From Cryobacterium arcticum (GTDB lineage: Bacteria; Actinomycetota; Actinomycetes; Actinomycetales; Microbacteriaceae), in assembly GCF_003185895.1 (NCBI RefSeq), contig NZ_QHLY01000012.1, positions 372,001 to 436,000 of the forward strand: a DNA stretch of 64,000 nt, written 5' to 3'. The translations under genes were made by a program, and so were the position numbers. Of the stretch, positions 17,042 through 26,288 are shown one piece after another (the stretch's first letter is position 1; each line of letters starts with the position of its first letter). A model generated the notes under the pieces. It was given only the letters and a program-made list of their open reading frames with translations, was not told the DNA's origin and did not search any database.

Positions 17042-18178
17042 GTGCTCGAGATCGCCGGTCCGGTGCTCGACGCCCTCGCGCACGGGCACCGGGTCGCGAT
17101 CGCAACGGTCACCCGGGTGCTCGGCAGCGCGCCGCGCACCCTCGGCACGGCGATGGCCGTGACGGATGCCGGTGCCGTGATCGGCAGCATTTCCGGCGGT
17201 TGTGTGGAGGGCGCGATCTACGAGAGCGCCCAGGAGGTGCTCGAGACCGGGCGCCCTCAACTGACCGAATTCGGAGTCAGCGACGACGACGCCTTCGCGG
17301 TAGGACTGAGCTGTGGTGGCACGGTCGAGGTGTTCCTGGCCGAGTTCGCGCCGGCGGGGGAGCGTAACACCCTGCCGGCCGCGGTGCGTGCCCAGTTGGA
17401 GCGAGCCGCCGCCGGCGAGGCCGCCGGGATCGCGCTGGTGGTCGCCGGCACCGGGGCGGGACTCATGGTGGTGCCGGAGGACGGCCCCGGGGACGCCGAC
17501 GGCTCCGAGAACGGCGCCGACCCGGAGACAACGGCCGGCCTGGACGCCGACGCCGTGCGACGCATCCGGGCCGCGTTGCGCGCCGGCATCACCAGCGGCC
17601 GAAGTGTGGTGGGCACCGTCGACTGCGACGGGGCGACCAGTCGGGTGCTCTACCTGGTGGCCTCGACCCCGCCGCGCTGCCTGATCTTCGGCGCGGTGGA
17701 CTTCGCCAGCGCGCTCTCGGCCGCGGCGTCGCTGCTCGGCTACCGGGTGACCGTTTGCGATGCTCGAGCAGTGTTCGCCACCGCCGAACGGTTCCCGACC
17801 GCGGCGGAGGTCGTGGTCGAGTGGCCGAGCGACTATCTCGCCCGCACCGAGACCGATGCCCGCACTATCGTGTGCGTGCTCACCCACGACGAGAAGTTCG
17901 ACCTGCCGCTGCTGACCACGGCCCTGAACCTCGACGTCGCCTATGTGGGCGCGATGGGGTCCAGGCGCACGCACGAGCGACGGATGTCACGGCTGCGCGA
18001 GGCGGGTGTCTCCGCCGACGCACTGGACAGGTTGCACTCGCCGATCGGCCTGGACCTCGGCGCGAGCAGCCCGGAGGAGACCGCGGTGTCGATCCTCGCC
18101 GAGGTGCTCGTGGCCCGCTCCGGCGCGTCCGGGTCGCCGCTTCGCAGCAAGCCGGGCCCGATCCACCCCTCGCCGTAA
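17042..18178 (+). CDS. xdhC: XdhC family protein (xanthine dehydrogenase maturation factor)
   Basis: About 378 residues from a GTG two bases after the permease stop. The N-terminal XdhC/CoxI domain has TVTRVLGSAPRTLGTAM and IGSISGGCVEGAIYE with the conserved Cys. The C-terminal Rossmann XdhC domain has CLIFGAVDFASALSAAASLLGYRVTVCDAR and AYVGAMGSRRTHERR. XdhC binds Moco, supports insertion of the terminal sulfido ligand and delivers it to xanthine dehydrogenase. Co-transcription with the importer links uptake to hydroxylation of the base. An acidic insertion (about residues 150-175) is not conserved-looking. Confidence 0.93.
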   Translation: MLEIAGPVLDALAHGHRVAIATVTRVLGSAPRTLGTAMAVTDAGAVIGSISGGCVEGAIYESAQEVLETGRPQLTEFGVSDDDAFAVGLSCGGTVEVFLAEFAPAGERNTLPAAVRAQLERAAAGEAAGIALVVAGTGAGLMVVPEDGPGDADGSENGADPETTAGLDADAVRRIRAALRAGITSGRSVVGTVDCDGATSRVLYLVASTPPRCLIFGAVDFASALSAAASLLGYRVTVCDARAVFATAERFPTAAEVVVEWPSDYLARTETDARTIVCVLTHDEKFDLPLLTTALNLDVAYVGAMGSRRTHERRMSRLREAGVSADALDRLHSPIGLDLGASSPEETAVSILAEVLVARSGASGSPLRSKPGPIHPSP

Positions 18179-18301
18179 CCGAGGCAGGCCTGCTCGGGGC
18201 TGACCGGGATTTTCCTCTCGCCCTCACCCTCTTCGGGGGACGAAACAGGCGAGCCGCCGCATTAGCGTGCTCGTCGAGTCCACTGAATGGGAGGAACCAC
18301 A

Positions 18302-18784
18302 ATGACCACCACACGGCAGGCAACGGGCACCGCGACCGGTGCCGAAAATATGGACAACTACGGCACCTCCGGCTGGACCGGCTGGATCGTCTTCGCCGGC
18401 GTCATGATGCTGATGATGGGCGCGTTCCACGTCATCCAGGGCCTGGTCGCGCTCTTCCAGGACACCTACTACCTCGTCGGCCAGGAGGGACTGGTGGTGC
18501 AGGTCGACTACACGACCTGGGGCTGGGTGCACACGATCCTGGGCGCCGTGGTGATTCTCGCGGGCATCGCCCTGCTCGCCGGGCAGATGTGGGCCCGCGT
18601 CGTTGCGATCATCCTGGCCTTCGGCAGTGCCCTGGTGAACATCGCATTCCTCGGCGCCTACCCGCTCTGGTCTATCACCATGATCGCCATCGACGTTCTG
18701 GTGATCTACGCGGTGACCATGCACGGCAAGGAGATGAAGCCGATGACGGCGAGTCAGGGTCGGGCCAGTAGTGTCGAGGAATGA
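18302..18784 (+). CDS. DUF7144-like four-helix membrane protein
   Basis: About 160 residues from MTTTRQATG, with GGAGGA eight bases upstream. Four hydrophobic segments are seen, at about 32-54, 75-98, 100-120 and 122-142, beginning with GWIVFAGVMMLMMGAFHVIQG. That segment is typical of the actinobacterial DUF7144 family, which has no known function. The last codons overlap the start of the MmcQ/YjbR gene (ATGA). Confidence 0.82.
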   Translation: MTTTRQATGTATGAENMDNYGTSGWTGWIVFAGVMMLMMGAFHVIQGLVALFQDTYYLVGQEGLVVQVDYTTWGWVHTILGAVVILAGIALLAGQMWARVVAIILAFGSALVNIAFLGAYPLWSITMIAIDVLVIYAVTMHGKEMKPMTASQGRASSVEE

Positions 18785-19203
18785 CTGACCGGCTTCCCGA
18801 CGTTGGCGCTGCGGAATCGCTGACAGAACCGCTGACGGCGGTCGCTCTGACCGAGTTCCTCCTGGGCCTCAACGGGGCCGAAGAGACCTATCCCTTCGGC
18901 CCCGAGGCCCGGGTGTTCAAGGTGCACGGCAAGGTCTTCGCCATCGACAACACCCCGGTTCATCGGGGCCTGTCCGAACCGACGGTCTCCATCACCGTGA
19001 AGGCCCTGCCCGAAAACGTGCCCCGGCTCATCCGGAGCGTTGCCGGCATCGACCCCGGGTACCACATGGCCAAGAAGCACTGGGTGACCGTGCGCCTGAA
19101 CGGCACCGTGCCTGGTGGCCATGTGCAAGAACTGATCGCCGAATCGCACGCCATCGTGGTGGCGTCCCTGCCGAAGCGGGTGCGGCTCGGCCTCGAGGGT
19201 TAG
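18781..19203 (+). CDS. MmcQ/YjbR family protein
   Basis: The 140-residue length is typical. TYPFGPEARVFKVHGKVFAI, ITVKALPEN and YHMAKKHWVTVRLNG are the MmcQ/YjbR (double-wing, CyaY-like fold) landmarks. The family is called DNA-binding by structural analogy only. It overlaps the upstream membrane gene and converges on the xanthine dehydrogenase gene, sharing its final 4 bases. Confidence 0.88.
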   Translation: MTDRLPDVGAAESLTEPLTAVALTEFLLGLNGAEETYPFGPEARVFKVHGKVFAIDNTPVHRGLSEPTVSITVKALPENVPRLIRSVAGIDPGYHMAKKHWVTVRLNGTVPGGHVQELIAESHAIVVASLPKRVRLGLEG

Positions 19204-22106
19204 CCCCTGACCGCGTTCACCACATTCATCAGGCGCCACAGCCGGTCGCGCGACATCGGCAGTTCGTAGGAGCGGATGCCGATGGCGTCGCGCACGGCGT
19301 TGGCCAGCGCGGGTGCCACCGGGTTGTACGGCGACTCGCTCATGGACTTGGCGCCGTATGGCCCCAGGTGGTCGGCGGTGTTTGCGAAGTACACCTCGGT
19401 CACCGGCAGGTCGGCCAGCTGCGGCACGTGGTAGTTGCGCAGCACCCGGGTCTCAACGGTTCCGGCGCCGTCGAGAATGAGTTCCTCGTACAGCGCGGTG
19501 CCGATGGCTTGCGCCGTGCCGCCCTCGATCTGGCCGCGGCACTGCTCGGGGTTCATCACGAAGCCGGCGTCCGCGCTCTGGATCGACTGCAGCATCCGCA
19601 CCTCACCGGTGGCCGTGTTCACCGCGACCCGGAAGGCGTGCACGTTGAAGGCCAGTGAACGCTGACCGCCGTTCTCGCGGCCCACGGCAGTGAGGCCGGC
19701 CGTACCACCGGCGGGATCGCCGTCGGCGGGATCGACCAGGTCGGCCAGGGGCAGGAACAGGTCGCCGGAGCGGAGACCCTCTGCTTCGAGGCTGAATGAG
19801 TCCGCAGCCAGGCCGGAGCGGATCGCGGCTCTGCCGCGCAGCTGCTCGGCCAGGCTGAGCGCGGCGCCGTGCACGGCCTTGCCGGCCACGACCACGCCGG
19901 CCGAACCGAACGCGCCGGTGTCGTACTGGCTGGCGTCAGTGTCGGACTGCAGGATCGTGATGCGGTCGGGGCCGGTGTTCAACGCCGTCGCCGCGATCTG
20001 GGTGTGCACGGTGGTGGTGCCGTTGCCGAACTCGGCCGTGCCCACCCGCACGGTGTAGCGGTGGTCGGGCGTGAGGGTGATCGACGCCTCGGAGTAGTGG
20101 CCGCGGGGCGGGATGGTGGCGATCATCGACGACGCCATGCCCTCGCCGACCCGCCATTCGGGGCCGGCGGGGGCGGTGACACCGTTGCCGCGGGCCAGGG
20201 CCGCCTGGGCGAGGTCGAGGCACTGGTCGAGGCCGTAGCTGGCGAAACCGATATCGTCGCCCTCCTCGTGGGTGACCACGATCGGGTCGCCGGGCCGCAC
20301 CGAGTTCAGCCGGCGCAGGTCGAACGGGTTCATGCCGAGCTTCACGGCGAGTTCGTCGAGGGCGCTCTCGATGCCGTAGATCACCTGCCCGAGGCCGTAG
20401 CCGCGGAAGGCGCCGGACGGCGGGTTGTTCGTGTACACGGCCTGCGCATCCACCCGCTTGTTGGGCACGTTGTACAGCGCCACGGATTCGCTGGTGCCGT
20501 GGAACATGACGCCGGGCCCGTGGTTGCCATAGGAACCGGTGTCGGAGAGCACATCGACGGCCAGGGCGGTGAGGCGGCCGTCGCTGGTGGCGCCGAGGGT
20601 GACGCCGACTCGCATGGGGTGCCGGGCGGGAGAGGCGGCGAGTTCGTCGGTTCGGGTGAATTCGTACTGCACCGGACGCCCGGTGGCGAGCACGGCCAGG
20701 GTGACCACGTCCTCGGTCAGGATCTCCTGCTTGCCGCCGAAGCCGCCGCCGACCCGCGTGGTGAACACGCGCACGGTGTCGAGGGGCAGGTCGAAGATGC
20801 GGCTGATCTCCTTCTGCACCAGGAACGGCACCTGTGAGCTGGTGCGCAGGACGAGCCGCTCGTTCTCCAGCCAGCCGATGGTGGCGTGGGTTTCAAGCTG
20901 GGTGTGCGCGATGCGCTGGGTCTGCCAGGTGCCGGTGACCACGGTGTCGGCGGCGGCGAGACCCGCGGCGAGGTCGCCGTATTCGCCGTGCAGCTCGGCG
21001 ACCAGGTTGCGGGAGGGGTCGGCGAGCCGGCTGGTGGTGGCGTCCTTGTCGCCGTGCACGAGCGGGGCGCCGGGCTGGCGGGCTTCGTCGGGATCGAAGA
21101 CCGCCGGTAGTTCCTCGTACTGCACGTCGAGCAGGCGGCAGGCGTGCTCGGCGATGCCGACTGAATCGGCCACGACGGCGGCGACCCGCTGTCCGCGATG
21201 GCGCATCACGGTGTCGAAGACCAGGCTGTCGTCGGGGTCGTCGAGGCGGCTCTCGTGCCGGGCCGAGGAGTACAGCGTGCCGGGGGAGTCGGCTGAGCTG
21301 AGCACAGCGTGCACCCCGGGCAGGGCGCGGGCAGCGGTGGCATCGATGGAGAGCACCCGGGCGTGGGCGTGCGGGCTCCGCAGCACGGCGAGGTGCAGCA
21401 GCCCAGGCACGGCCACGTCGAGCGTGTACGGTTCCTGACCGCTCACCACCCGGGCGGCGGCGGGCGCGCGCAAGGAGCCGCCGACCTGACCGTCGGTGGC
21501 GGAGGTGCGGGCGGTGCGGGGCTTGGTGGACCGGAGCGGGCCGAGGCCGGTGACGGGTGCGGCAGCCGGCGTGTGCTGGTGGGCCGCATGGTCATGGGCG
21601 TTGCCATGCCCGTGGTCATGCCCGTCGTCGCCGGGTTCGGGGTGTTCGTGTTCGTTCCCACAGCCGCCGTCGGCCGGGGTGTGCCGGTCGCGGATGGCGT
21701 CGTCGATGGCCCGGTAGCCGGTGCAGCGGCAGAGGTTGCCCTTGAGCAGCCGGGGCAGGTCGTGCAACTGGTGCTCCTGGAGGGTGGACGCCGTCACGAT
21801 CATGCCCGGCGTGCAGAATCCGCACTGGAATCCGGCGGCATCGATGAAGCGCTGCTGGATCGGGGCGAGGTTCTCCGGGCTGCCGATACCGGTCGCCGTG
21901 GTGACCTTTCGGTTCTCGGCGCGGTAGGCAGGGTAGATGCAGGAGTGCACCGGGGTGCCGTCGACGAGCACGGAGCACGCGCCGCAGTCGCCGGTGTCAC
22001 AGCCCTTCTTGACCTCGAAGTGCTCGTTGGCGCGCAGGTAGGTGCGCAGCACCTGGCCGGCAGCGGCCGGGGCGTCCAGCGGTTGTCCGTTCACGCTCAG
22101 CTTCAT
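19200..22106 (-). CDS. Xanthine dehydrogenase-type oxidoreductase: fused [2Fe-2S] and molybdopterin subunit
   Basis: About 968 residues from MKLSVNGQPL; the open frame extends upstream, but the ATG at 22106 overlaps the stop of the FAD subunit. Residues 1-145 carry both iron-sulfur clusters: C36, C41, C44, C56 (plant type), then C96, C99, C127, C129. Residues 153-179 form a linker with nine His (HDHGHGN, HDHAAHQH). The molybdopterin part follows, with RSPHAHARV, TRVGGGFGGKQE (Moco binding), SGAFRGYGLGQ and KSMSESPYNP holding the catalytic Glu. It hydroxylates hypoxanthine and xanthine to urate. In most bacterial enzymes the FeS part is separate or fused to FAD instead. Confidence 0.9.
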   Translation of the reverse strand: MKLSVNGQPLDAPAAAGQVLRTYLRANEHFEVKKGCDTGDCGACSVLVDGTPVHSCIYPAYRAENRKVTTATGIGSPENLAPIQQRFIDAAGFQCGFCTPGMIVTASTLQEHQLHDLPRLLKGNLCRCTGYRAIDDAIRDRHTPADGGCGNEHEHPEPGDDGHDHGHGNAHDHAAHQHTPAAAPVTGLGPLRSTKPRTARTSATDGQVGGSLRAPAAARVVSGQEPYTLDVAVPGLLHLAVLRSPHAHARVLSIDATAARALPGVHAVLSSADSPGTLYSSARHESRLDDPDDSLVFDTVMRHRGQRVAAVVADSVGIAEHACRLLDVQYEELPAVFDPDEARQPGAPLVHGDKDATTSRLADPSRNLVAELHGEYGDLAAGLAAADTVVTGTWQTQRIAHTQLETHATIGWLENERLVLRTSSQVPFLVQKEISRIFDLPLDTVRVFTTRVGGGFGGKQEILTEDVVTLAVLATGRPVQYEFTRTDELAASPARHPMRVGVTLGATSDGRLTALAVDVLSDTGSYGNHGPGVMFHGTSESVALYNVPNKRVDAQAVYTNNPPSGAFRGYGLGQVIYGIESALDELAVKLGMNPFDLRRLNSVRPGDPIVVTHEEGDDIGFASYGLDQCLDLAQAALARGNGVTAPAGPEWRVGEGMASSMIATIPPRGHYSEASITLTPDHRYTVRVGTAEFGNGTTTVHTQIAATALNTGPDRITILQSDTDASQYDTGAFGSAGVVVAGKAVHGAALSLAEQLRGRAAIRSGLAADSFSLEAEGLRSGDLFLPLADLVDPADGDPAGGTAGLTAVGRENGGQRSLAFNVHAFRVAVNTATGEVRMLQSIQSADAGFVMNPEQCRGQIEGGTAQAIGTALYEELILDGAGTVETRVLRNYHVPQLADLPVTEVYFANTADHLGPYGAKSMSESPYNPVAPALANAVRDAIGIRSYELPMSRDRLWRLMNVVNAVRG

Positions 22107-22951
22107 GCGCGGCTCCCGCCCTGGTCGTTGCCGGCTTCGTTCCTGGGTCCGGCCAGCTCCTGCCGGATCTCCTCGCCGAGAAGCCCGCTCACCGCGCGGC
22201 GCCAGTCGGCGGCGCCGTGCGCATCGCTGAACCAGGCGTCGATGGCGGCGATGTCGGCGGCCAGGTCGACGGCGTCGGGCACGGCCGGGTACCGCAGCTG
22301 CACCGGGCGCACGGTGCCACCGGTCACAGTGAGAACGAAGACTCCGTCGACGTCGAGCCGGCCGATCAGCACGGCGCCGGAGCGGCCGAGGGGCGAGAGT
22401 GCGATCTTGCGGTACGCGGTGCGGGCCTCCAGCGTCGAGGCCGGCACGTGGATCGACCTGAGCACGTCGCCGGGGGCGAGCACATTGGTGGTGTTGCCGG
22501 TCACGAAGTCGACGGCGGGCATCCAATGGTCGCTACCGTCGGCGCGCCAGATGAGCAGCTGGGCGTCGAGTGCGGCGGTGAGGCAGATCATCGGACCGGC
22601 GGGCAGGGAGGTGCACAGGTTGCCGCCGACGGTGGCGACGTTCCAGACCTTGAACGAGCCGAACAGGGCGGTGCAGGCCTGGTGAAACACCGGGTGGGCG
22701 GCCCAGCCGGGCTGGGTGGGCAGGGCGGCGAGGTCGGCGAGGGTGCAGGTGGCGGCGATCTCGAGGCCGTCGGCGGAGACGGTGAGGGGCGGCCAGAGCA
22801 TTGTCTGCAGGTCGACCAGGCCGGTGAGGTGGATGCGGGGGTCGGCGAAGAGCTCGGAGCCGCCGGCGAGCGGAACAATCGCTGGGCCGAGCGCGGCGAG
22901 GTCAGCCCGGGTATGGGCCGGCGTGATGGTCGCAACGGTGGTCAGATCCAT
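22103..22951 (-). CDS. Xanthine dehydrogenase-type FAD-binding subunit
   Basis: This 282-residue CoxM/XdhB-type protein has the FAD-binding PLAGGSELFAD near residue 30, VATVGGNLCTSLPAGP (the FAD-contacting glycine loop) near 110, and a CO-dehydrogenase-like C-terminal domain from about 170. It carries electrons from the FeS clusters to an acceptor such as NAD+. AAGGAGG lies six bases before the ATG. It is the first gene of the two-gene xdh operon and overlaps the fused subunit by 4 bp. Confidence 0.93.
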   Translation of the reverse strand: MDLTTVATITPAHTRADLAALGPAIVPLAGGSELFADPRIHLTGLVDLQTMLWPPLTVSADGLEIAATCTLADLAALPTQPGWAAHPVFHQACTALFGSFKVWNVATVGGNLCTSLPAGPMICLTAALDAQLLIWRADGSDHWMPAVDFVTGNTTNVLAPGDVLRSIHVPASTLEARTAYRKIALSPLGRSGAVLIGRLDVDGVFVLTVTGGTVRPVQLRYPAVPDAVDLAADIAAIDAWFSDAHGAADWRRAVSGLLGEEIRQELAGPRNEAGNDQGGSRA

Positions 22952-22993
22952 CGATGCCTCCTTCGTCGAGGCTGCCAGGGCAGCCGGGGGTGC

Positions 22994-23017
22994 CGGCGCC
23001 GCCTTCGGGCGGCGCCG
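22994..23017 (-). promoter_or_regulatory. Leader hairpin of the xdh operon
   Basis: A perfect 10-bp GC stem closed by a 4-nt loop (TTCG on the plus strand, CGAA on the transcribed strand) lies 43 bp before the xdh FAD-subunit ATG. It falls in the expected 5' untranslated leader, so it could attenuate transcription or protect the mRNA. Confidence 0.5.
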
Positions 23018-23178
23018 TTGGGCATCCGTTCGGGTGCCAGCACCCTAGTCAAGCGCAGCATTGTGTCGCGGATGTAAACCACGCGAGCAGACCCCAGCAG
23101 ATGCCCAGTTTTGGGGTGGCGTGCCGGCGCCCGGCCGGCGCCTCTGCGAGCCACCCGCGCGGTGTAAGTGTTGCCCGT

Positions 23179-23218
23179 GCGGACTTCTGCGCCCGGCGCA
23201 CCGGCCGCAGAAGTCCGC
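23179..23218 (-). terminator. 13-bp inverted repeat downstream of moaE
   Basis: GCGGACTTCTGCG and its exact complement CGCAGAAGTCCGC flank a 14-nt GC-rich loop, about 57 bp past the moaE stop. No T tract follows, so efficient intrinsic termination is uncertain. Its position suits a boundary between the Mo-cofactor and xdh transcription units. Confidence 0.55.
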
Positions 23219-23274
23219 TTCGGTAACAGTTTCCGGCGGGGGAGCCGTTCGGGCCGTGCCTTGGGCCGGTGCGG

Positions 23275-23754
23275 TCAGCCGAGGGCGGCGACCCACTCGG
23301 TGGTGCCGTCGATGAAACCCTGTTCCTTCCAGATCGGCACCCGCGACTTGATCTCGTCGACGAGGGCCGCACAGGCGGCGAACGCTTCAGCGCGGTGCGC
23401 CGAGGCGACGGCGCAGGCCAGCGCAATGTCGCCGATGCCCAGGTCGCCCACCCGGTGGGCGGCCGCGATCCGGCAGCCGGGGTGGGCGAGCGCGATGTCC
23501 GCCGCCACCTCGGCCAACACAGCCTGAGCGCTCGGATGCGCGCTGTAGCGCAACCAGGTCACGCCGCGGTCCTCATCGTGATTGCGCACCACACCGGCAA
23601 ACGACACCACGGCGCCGGCGGTCGCGTCGCCGACGGCATCCGTGCACTCGTCGACGGTGATGGCGGTCTCGTCGACACGGGCGAACAGCACGGCGCCCGG
23701 TGTCGAACCGGGGTGCGTCGCACCGGTGCTCGTCGATGCGGGCTCAGTGGTCAT
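23275..23754 (-). CDS. moaE: Molybdopterin synthase catalytic subunit
   Basis: About 159 residues from MTTEPAS. MoaE landmarks are AGAVVSFAGVVRNHDEDRGV, LRYSAHPSA, AAAHRVGDLGIGDIAL and VDEIKSRVPIWKEQGF, including the catalytic Lys region KSRVPIWK. With thiocarboxylated MoaD it converts cyclic pyranopterin monophosphate to molybdopterin. The first ~25 residues are a Thr/Ser-rich leader absent from most MoaE. The gene overlaps the end of the mog gene by 11 bp. Confidence 0.95.
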   Translation of the reverse strand: MTTEPASTSTGATHPGSTPGAVLFARVDETAITVDECTDAVGDATAGAVVSFAGVVRNHDEDRGVTWLRYSAHPSAQAVLAEVAADIALAHPGCRIAAAHRVGDLGIGDIALACAVASAHRAEAFAACAALVDEIKSRVPIWKEQGFIDGTTEWVAALG

Positions 23755-24346
23755 GCGGGGTCTCCTTGACCGCCGAAGCGGTGGTGTTCGTCTGGCGAGC
23801 CGACGCGGACGGGGCGGCGTGGTCGACGCCGTGCACCTGGTCAAGCAGGTGGTCGAGCACTTCGGCCAGCACTCCGAGGCCGTCGCGCACGCCGCCGGTG
23901 GATCCGGGCAGGTTGATCACGACCGTGCGACCGCGGGCGATGCCCGCATGCCCGCGGGAGAGCACCGCGAGCGGGGTGGAGGCGGTACCGCGACGGCGCA
24001 GTTCCTCCATGATGCCGGGCAGTTCCCGATCCAGCTGCGGCAAGGTCTGCTCCGGGGTCTGGTCGGTGGGGCTCACACCGGTTCCGCCGGTGGTGATCAC
24101 CAGGTCGAGGCCGGCCTCGATGGCGGCCGCCAGGGCGTCACCCACGGGAACGCCGTCGGCAACGACGGCCCGGTCGAGCACGATCCAGCCCCGCTCACCG
24201 AGCCAGGCGTCGATGACGGGACCGGTGCGGTCGCGGTACACGCCTTGGGCCGCACGGGTCGACGCGACGATGACCTGGGCGGTGCGGCCCCGGCCGCGGC
24301 CGACCGGTCGCTCGGGCGGCGCTGCGGCCTTGCCGGCGGGGGTCAT
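23744..24346 (-). CDS. MogA/MoaB family molybdopterin adenylyltransferase
   Basis: This 200-residue protein has [41 protein letters not shown] (MPT-binding TTGGTG) and [14 protein letters not shown]. It adenylates molybdopterin before MoeA inserts molybdate. A polar 30-residue C-terminal extension is unusual. It starts 4 bp within the end of moaC, so moeA-moaC-mog-moaE form one overlapping operon. Confidence 0.93.
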   Translation of the reverse strand: MTPAGKAAAPPERPVGRGRGRTAQVIVASTRAAQGVYRDRTGPVIDAWLGERGWIVLDRAVVADGVPVGDALAAAIEAGLDLVITTGGTGVSPTDQTPEQTLPQLDRELPGIMEELRRRGTASTPLAVLSRGHAGIARGRTVVINLPGSTGGVRDGLGVLAEVLDHLLDQVHGVDHAAPSASARQTNTTASAVKETPHDH

Positions 24347-24846
24347 TCCACGCTCCAGTCGCCGCTCTTGCCGCCGGACTTCGCCAGCACCCTGATGTCG
24401 GTGAGCACGGCGTGCTTGTCCACCGCCTTGATCATGTCGTAGAGGGTGAGCGCCGCCACCGACACCGCGGTGAGCGCCTCCATCTCCACCCCGGTCACTC
24501 CGGTGGTCTTCACCGTCGCGGTGATCAGCACCCGGTCCGTGCCCGGTTCGAAGTCGACGGTGGCACCGCTGATCGGCAGCGGGTGGCAGAGCGGGATCAG
24601 CGCCGAGGTCTGCTTGGCACCCAGGATGCCGGCCACCCTGGCCACCGCGAGGGCCTCGCCCTTGGGCAGCCGGCCGGCCACGATCAGGTCGATCACGTCT
24701 GGCCGGGTGAGAAGCGTGGCCGTGGCCGTGGCCCGCCGCTTGGTGACCGGTTTGTCGGTGACGTCCACCATCACGGCGGCGCCGTCCGCACGCACGTGGC
24801 TCAGGCCGGCGCCGTGCGCGGTGTCGGGGTGGCTCTGGTCAGTCAT
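24343..24846 (-). CDS. moaC: Cyclic pyranopterin monophosphate synthase
   Basis: This 167-residue protein has the MoaC motifs [64 protein letters not shown] and [13 protein letters not shown]. It converts the MoaA product 3',8-cyclo-GTP to cyclic pyranopterin monophosphate. MoaA itself is not encoded in this window. The start overlaps the end of moeA by 8 bp. Confidence 0.96.
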   Translation of the reverse strand: MTDQSHPDTAHGAGLSHVRADGAAVMVDVTDKPVTKRRATATATLLTRPDVIDLIVAGRLPKGEALAVARVAGILGAKQTSALIPLCHPLPISGATVDFEPGTDRVLITATVKTTGVTGVEMEALTAVSVAALTLYDMIKAVDKHAVLTDIRVLAKSGGKSGDWSVE

Positions 24847-26167
24847 CGATACTCCAATACTCGGCGGTCTCGCCCGCGGTCATGCTGTCGACACCGACGG
24901 GCAGGTGCACCAGCACCGTCGCGGCCGCATAGGAATGCAGGAGGTGCGAACTCGCACCACCAACCAGGTCAAGGGTGCCGTCGGCGAGCAGGATGCCGCG
25001 GCGCAGCTGGTGCTTGCCGGCCGGCGAGTGCACGTCGTGCGCCAGTGGTGCCCGGCCGATGGTGCGGTCGGGCCGGGGCAGCCCGGCCAGGCGGCGCAGC
25101 ACCGGACGCAGGAACACCTCGAACGAGATGAGCGCACTGACCGGGTTGCCGGGGAAGGTCAGCACGGGAACGGTCGCGCGGGCGCCGGCACCGGGCAGGG
25201 TGATCTCGCCGAGCCCCTGCGGGCCGCCGGGCTGCATGGCCACGTGCAGGAAGACCACGCCGAGCGGTCCGAGCGCATCCCGCACCACCTCCCGAGCGCC
25301 GGCGCTGACGCCGCCGACGGTGACGACGAGGTCCACCACGGCGGCATCGGCCAGCAACTCGAGCAGGTCGGCGGCGTCGTCGGAACGGCACGGCCGGGCG
25401 AACACCGTGCACCCGGCCTCGCGCAGTGCCTGGCTGAGGATGACGCTGTTGGAGTCGTAGATCTGCCCGGCGGCCAGGTCGCTGCCGGGCTCGCGGATCT
25501 CGTGGCCGGTCGCGATGAGCAGCACCCGGATGCGCCGGTACACCTCGATCTCGGTGACGCCGGCGCCCGCGAGCACTCCGAGTTGCGCCGGTCCGAGAGC
25601 GGCTCCGGCAGCAAGGAGCACCTCGCCGACACGCACGTCGCTGCCGGTGGGGCGCACGAAAGTGCCGGGAGCGACGGCCGCCGCGAACGACACCGTGCCG
25701 AATGACACCGTGCCGAACGACACCGTGCCGTCCGGCTCGGCCGCCACGACATGGTCGACCGGCAGGAAGCGCGGCGGATCGGCCTGCTCGATCGGCACGA
25801 CGGCATCCGCACCGGCGGGAATCGGAGCGCCGGTCATGATCGGCGCCGCGCTGCCCGGCGCGAGCGGCGCACCGGGGTCGCCGGCGGCGATGCGATCGGC
25901 GACCGTCAAGGGCACCGGGGTGCCGGCCGACGCCGTGGCGAGGTCGGCGGAGCGCACCGCGTAGCCGTCCATTTGGGAGTTGTCGAACGGGGGCAGAGCC
26001 ACCGGGGAGACCACCGCGGTCGCCAGGGTGCGGCCGCGGTAGGTGTCGGGATCCGCATTGAGCCGGGCGCTGGAGACGGCGAGGGTCTCGGTGACCCGGG
26101 CGGGGAACAGCGGCGCGAGAAGCGTCGCCACATCCTGCCGGTACTGCTGAATTGTGCGCGCGCTCAT
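24839..26167 (-). CDS. moeA: Molybdopterin molybdenumtransferase
   Basis: About 442 residues from [12 protein letters not shown]. It has the MoeA signatures [77 protein letters not shown] (where KPGKP-like is usual) and [22 protein letters not shown]. It inserts molybdate into adenylated molybdopterin. Within the N-terminal half the pentapeptide GTVSF is repeated three times, coded by a 15-bp tandem repeat that looks like a recent expansion. It is first in moeA-moaC-mog-moaE. Confidence 0.95.
   Translation of the reverse strand: MSARTIQQYRQDVATLLAPLFPARVTETLAVSSARLNADPDTYRGRTLATAVVSPVALPPFDNSQMDGYAVRSADLATASAGTPVPLTVADRIAAGDPGAPLAPGSAAPIMTGAPIPAGADAVVPIEQADPPRFLPVDHVVAAEPDGTVSFGTVSFGTVSFAAAVAPGTFVRPTGSDVRVGEVLLAAGAALGPAQLGVLAGAGVTEIEVYRRIRVLLIATGHEIREPGSDLAAGQIYDSNSVILSQALREAGCTVFARPCRSDDAADLLELLADAAVVDLVVTVGGVSAGAREVVRDALGPLGVVFLHVAMQPGGPQGLGEITLPGAGARATVPVLTFPGNPVSALISFEVFLRPVLRRLAGLPRPDRTIGRAPLAHDVHSPAGKHQLRRGILLADGTLDLVGGASSHLLHSYAAATVLVHLPVGVDSMTAGETAEYWSIDD
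25686..25730. repeat. 15-bp tandem repeat inside moeA (3 copies)
   Basis: Three adjacent units, AACGACACCGTGCCG with one base changed in the middle copy, encode GTVSF three times in moeA. The unit length is a multiple of three, so copy-number change keeps the frame. Confidence 0.9.
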
Positions 26168-26288
26168 GGCACCATCTTGCCGCACGGGCCTGACCGTGTC
26201 GCCCCGAGCATGGCTCTTGAAGGCCGCGGCGCCCGGGCGTATCGTGCCTCGAACGACTGACGCCAGCGCGAAACCGGAAGGGCCGATC

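Larger units (their letters stand above)
22952..23274. other. Intergenic region between moaE and the xdh operon
   Basis: The 323-bp stretch holds no convincing gene. It contains the hairpins at 22994-23017 and 23179-23218. It should carry the end of the moa transcript and the promoter and leader of the xdh operon. Short open frames here are strongly Arg/Pro biased, as expected of GC-rich noise. Confidence 0.65.

Noticed and set aside
22107..22526. N-terminal extension of the xanthine dehydrogenase large subunit
   Set aside because: The open frame continues upstream, but it overlaps the FAD-subunit gene in another frame and is Arg-rich noise; the ATG at 22106 aligns with the start of the FeS domain.
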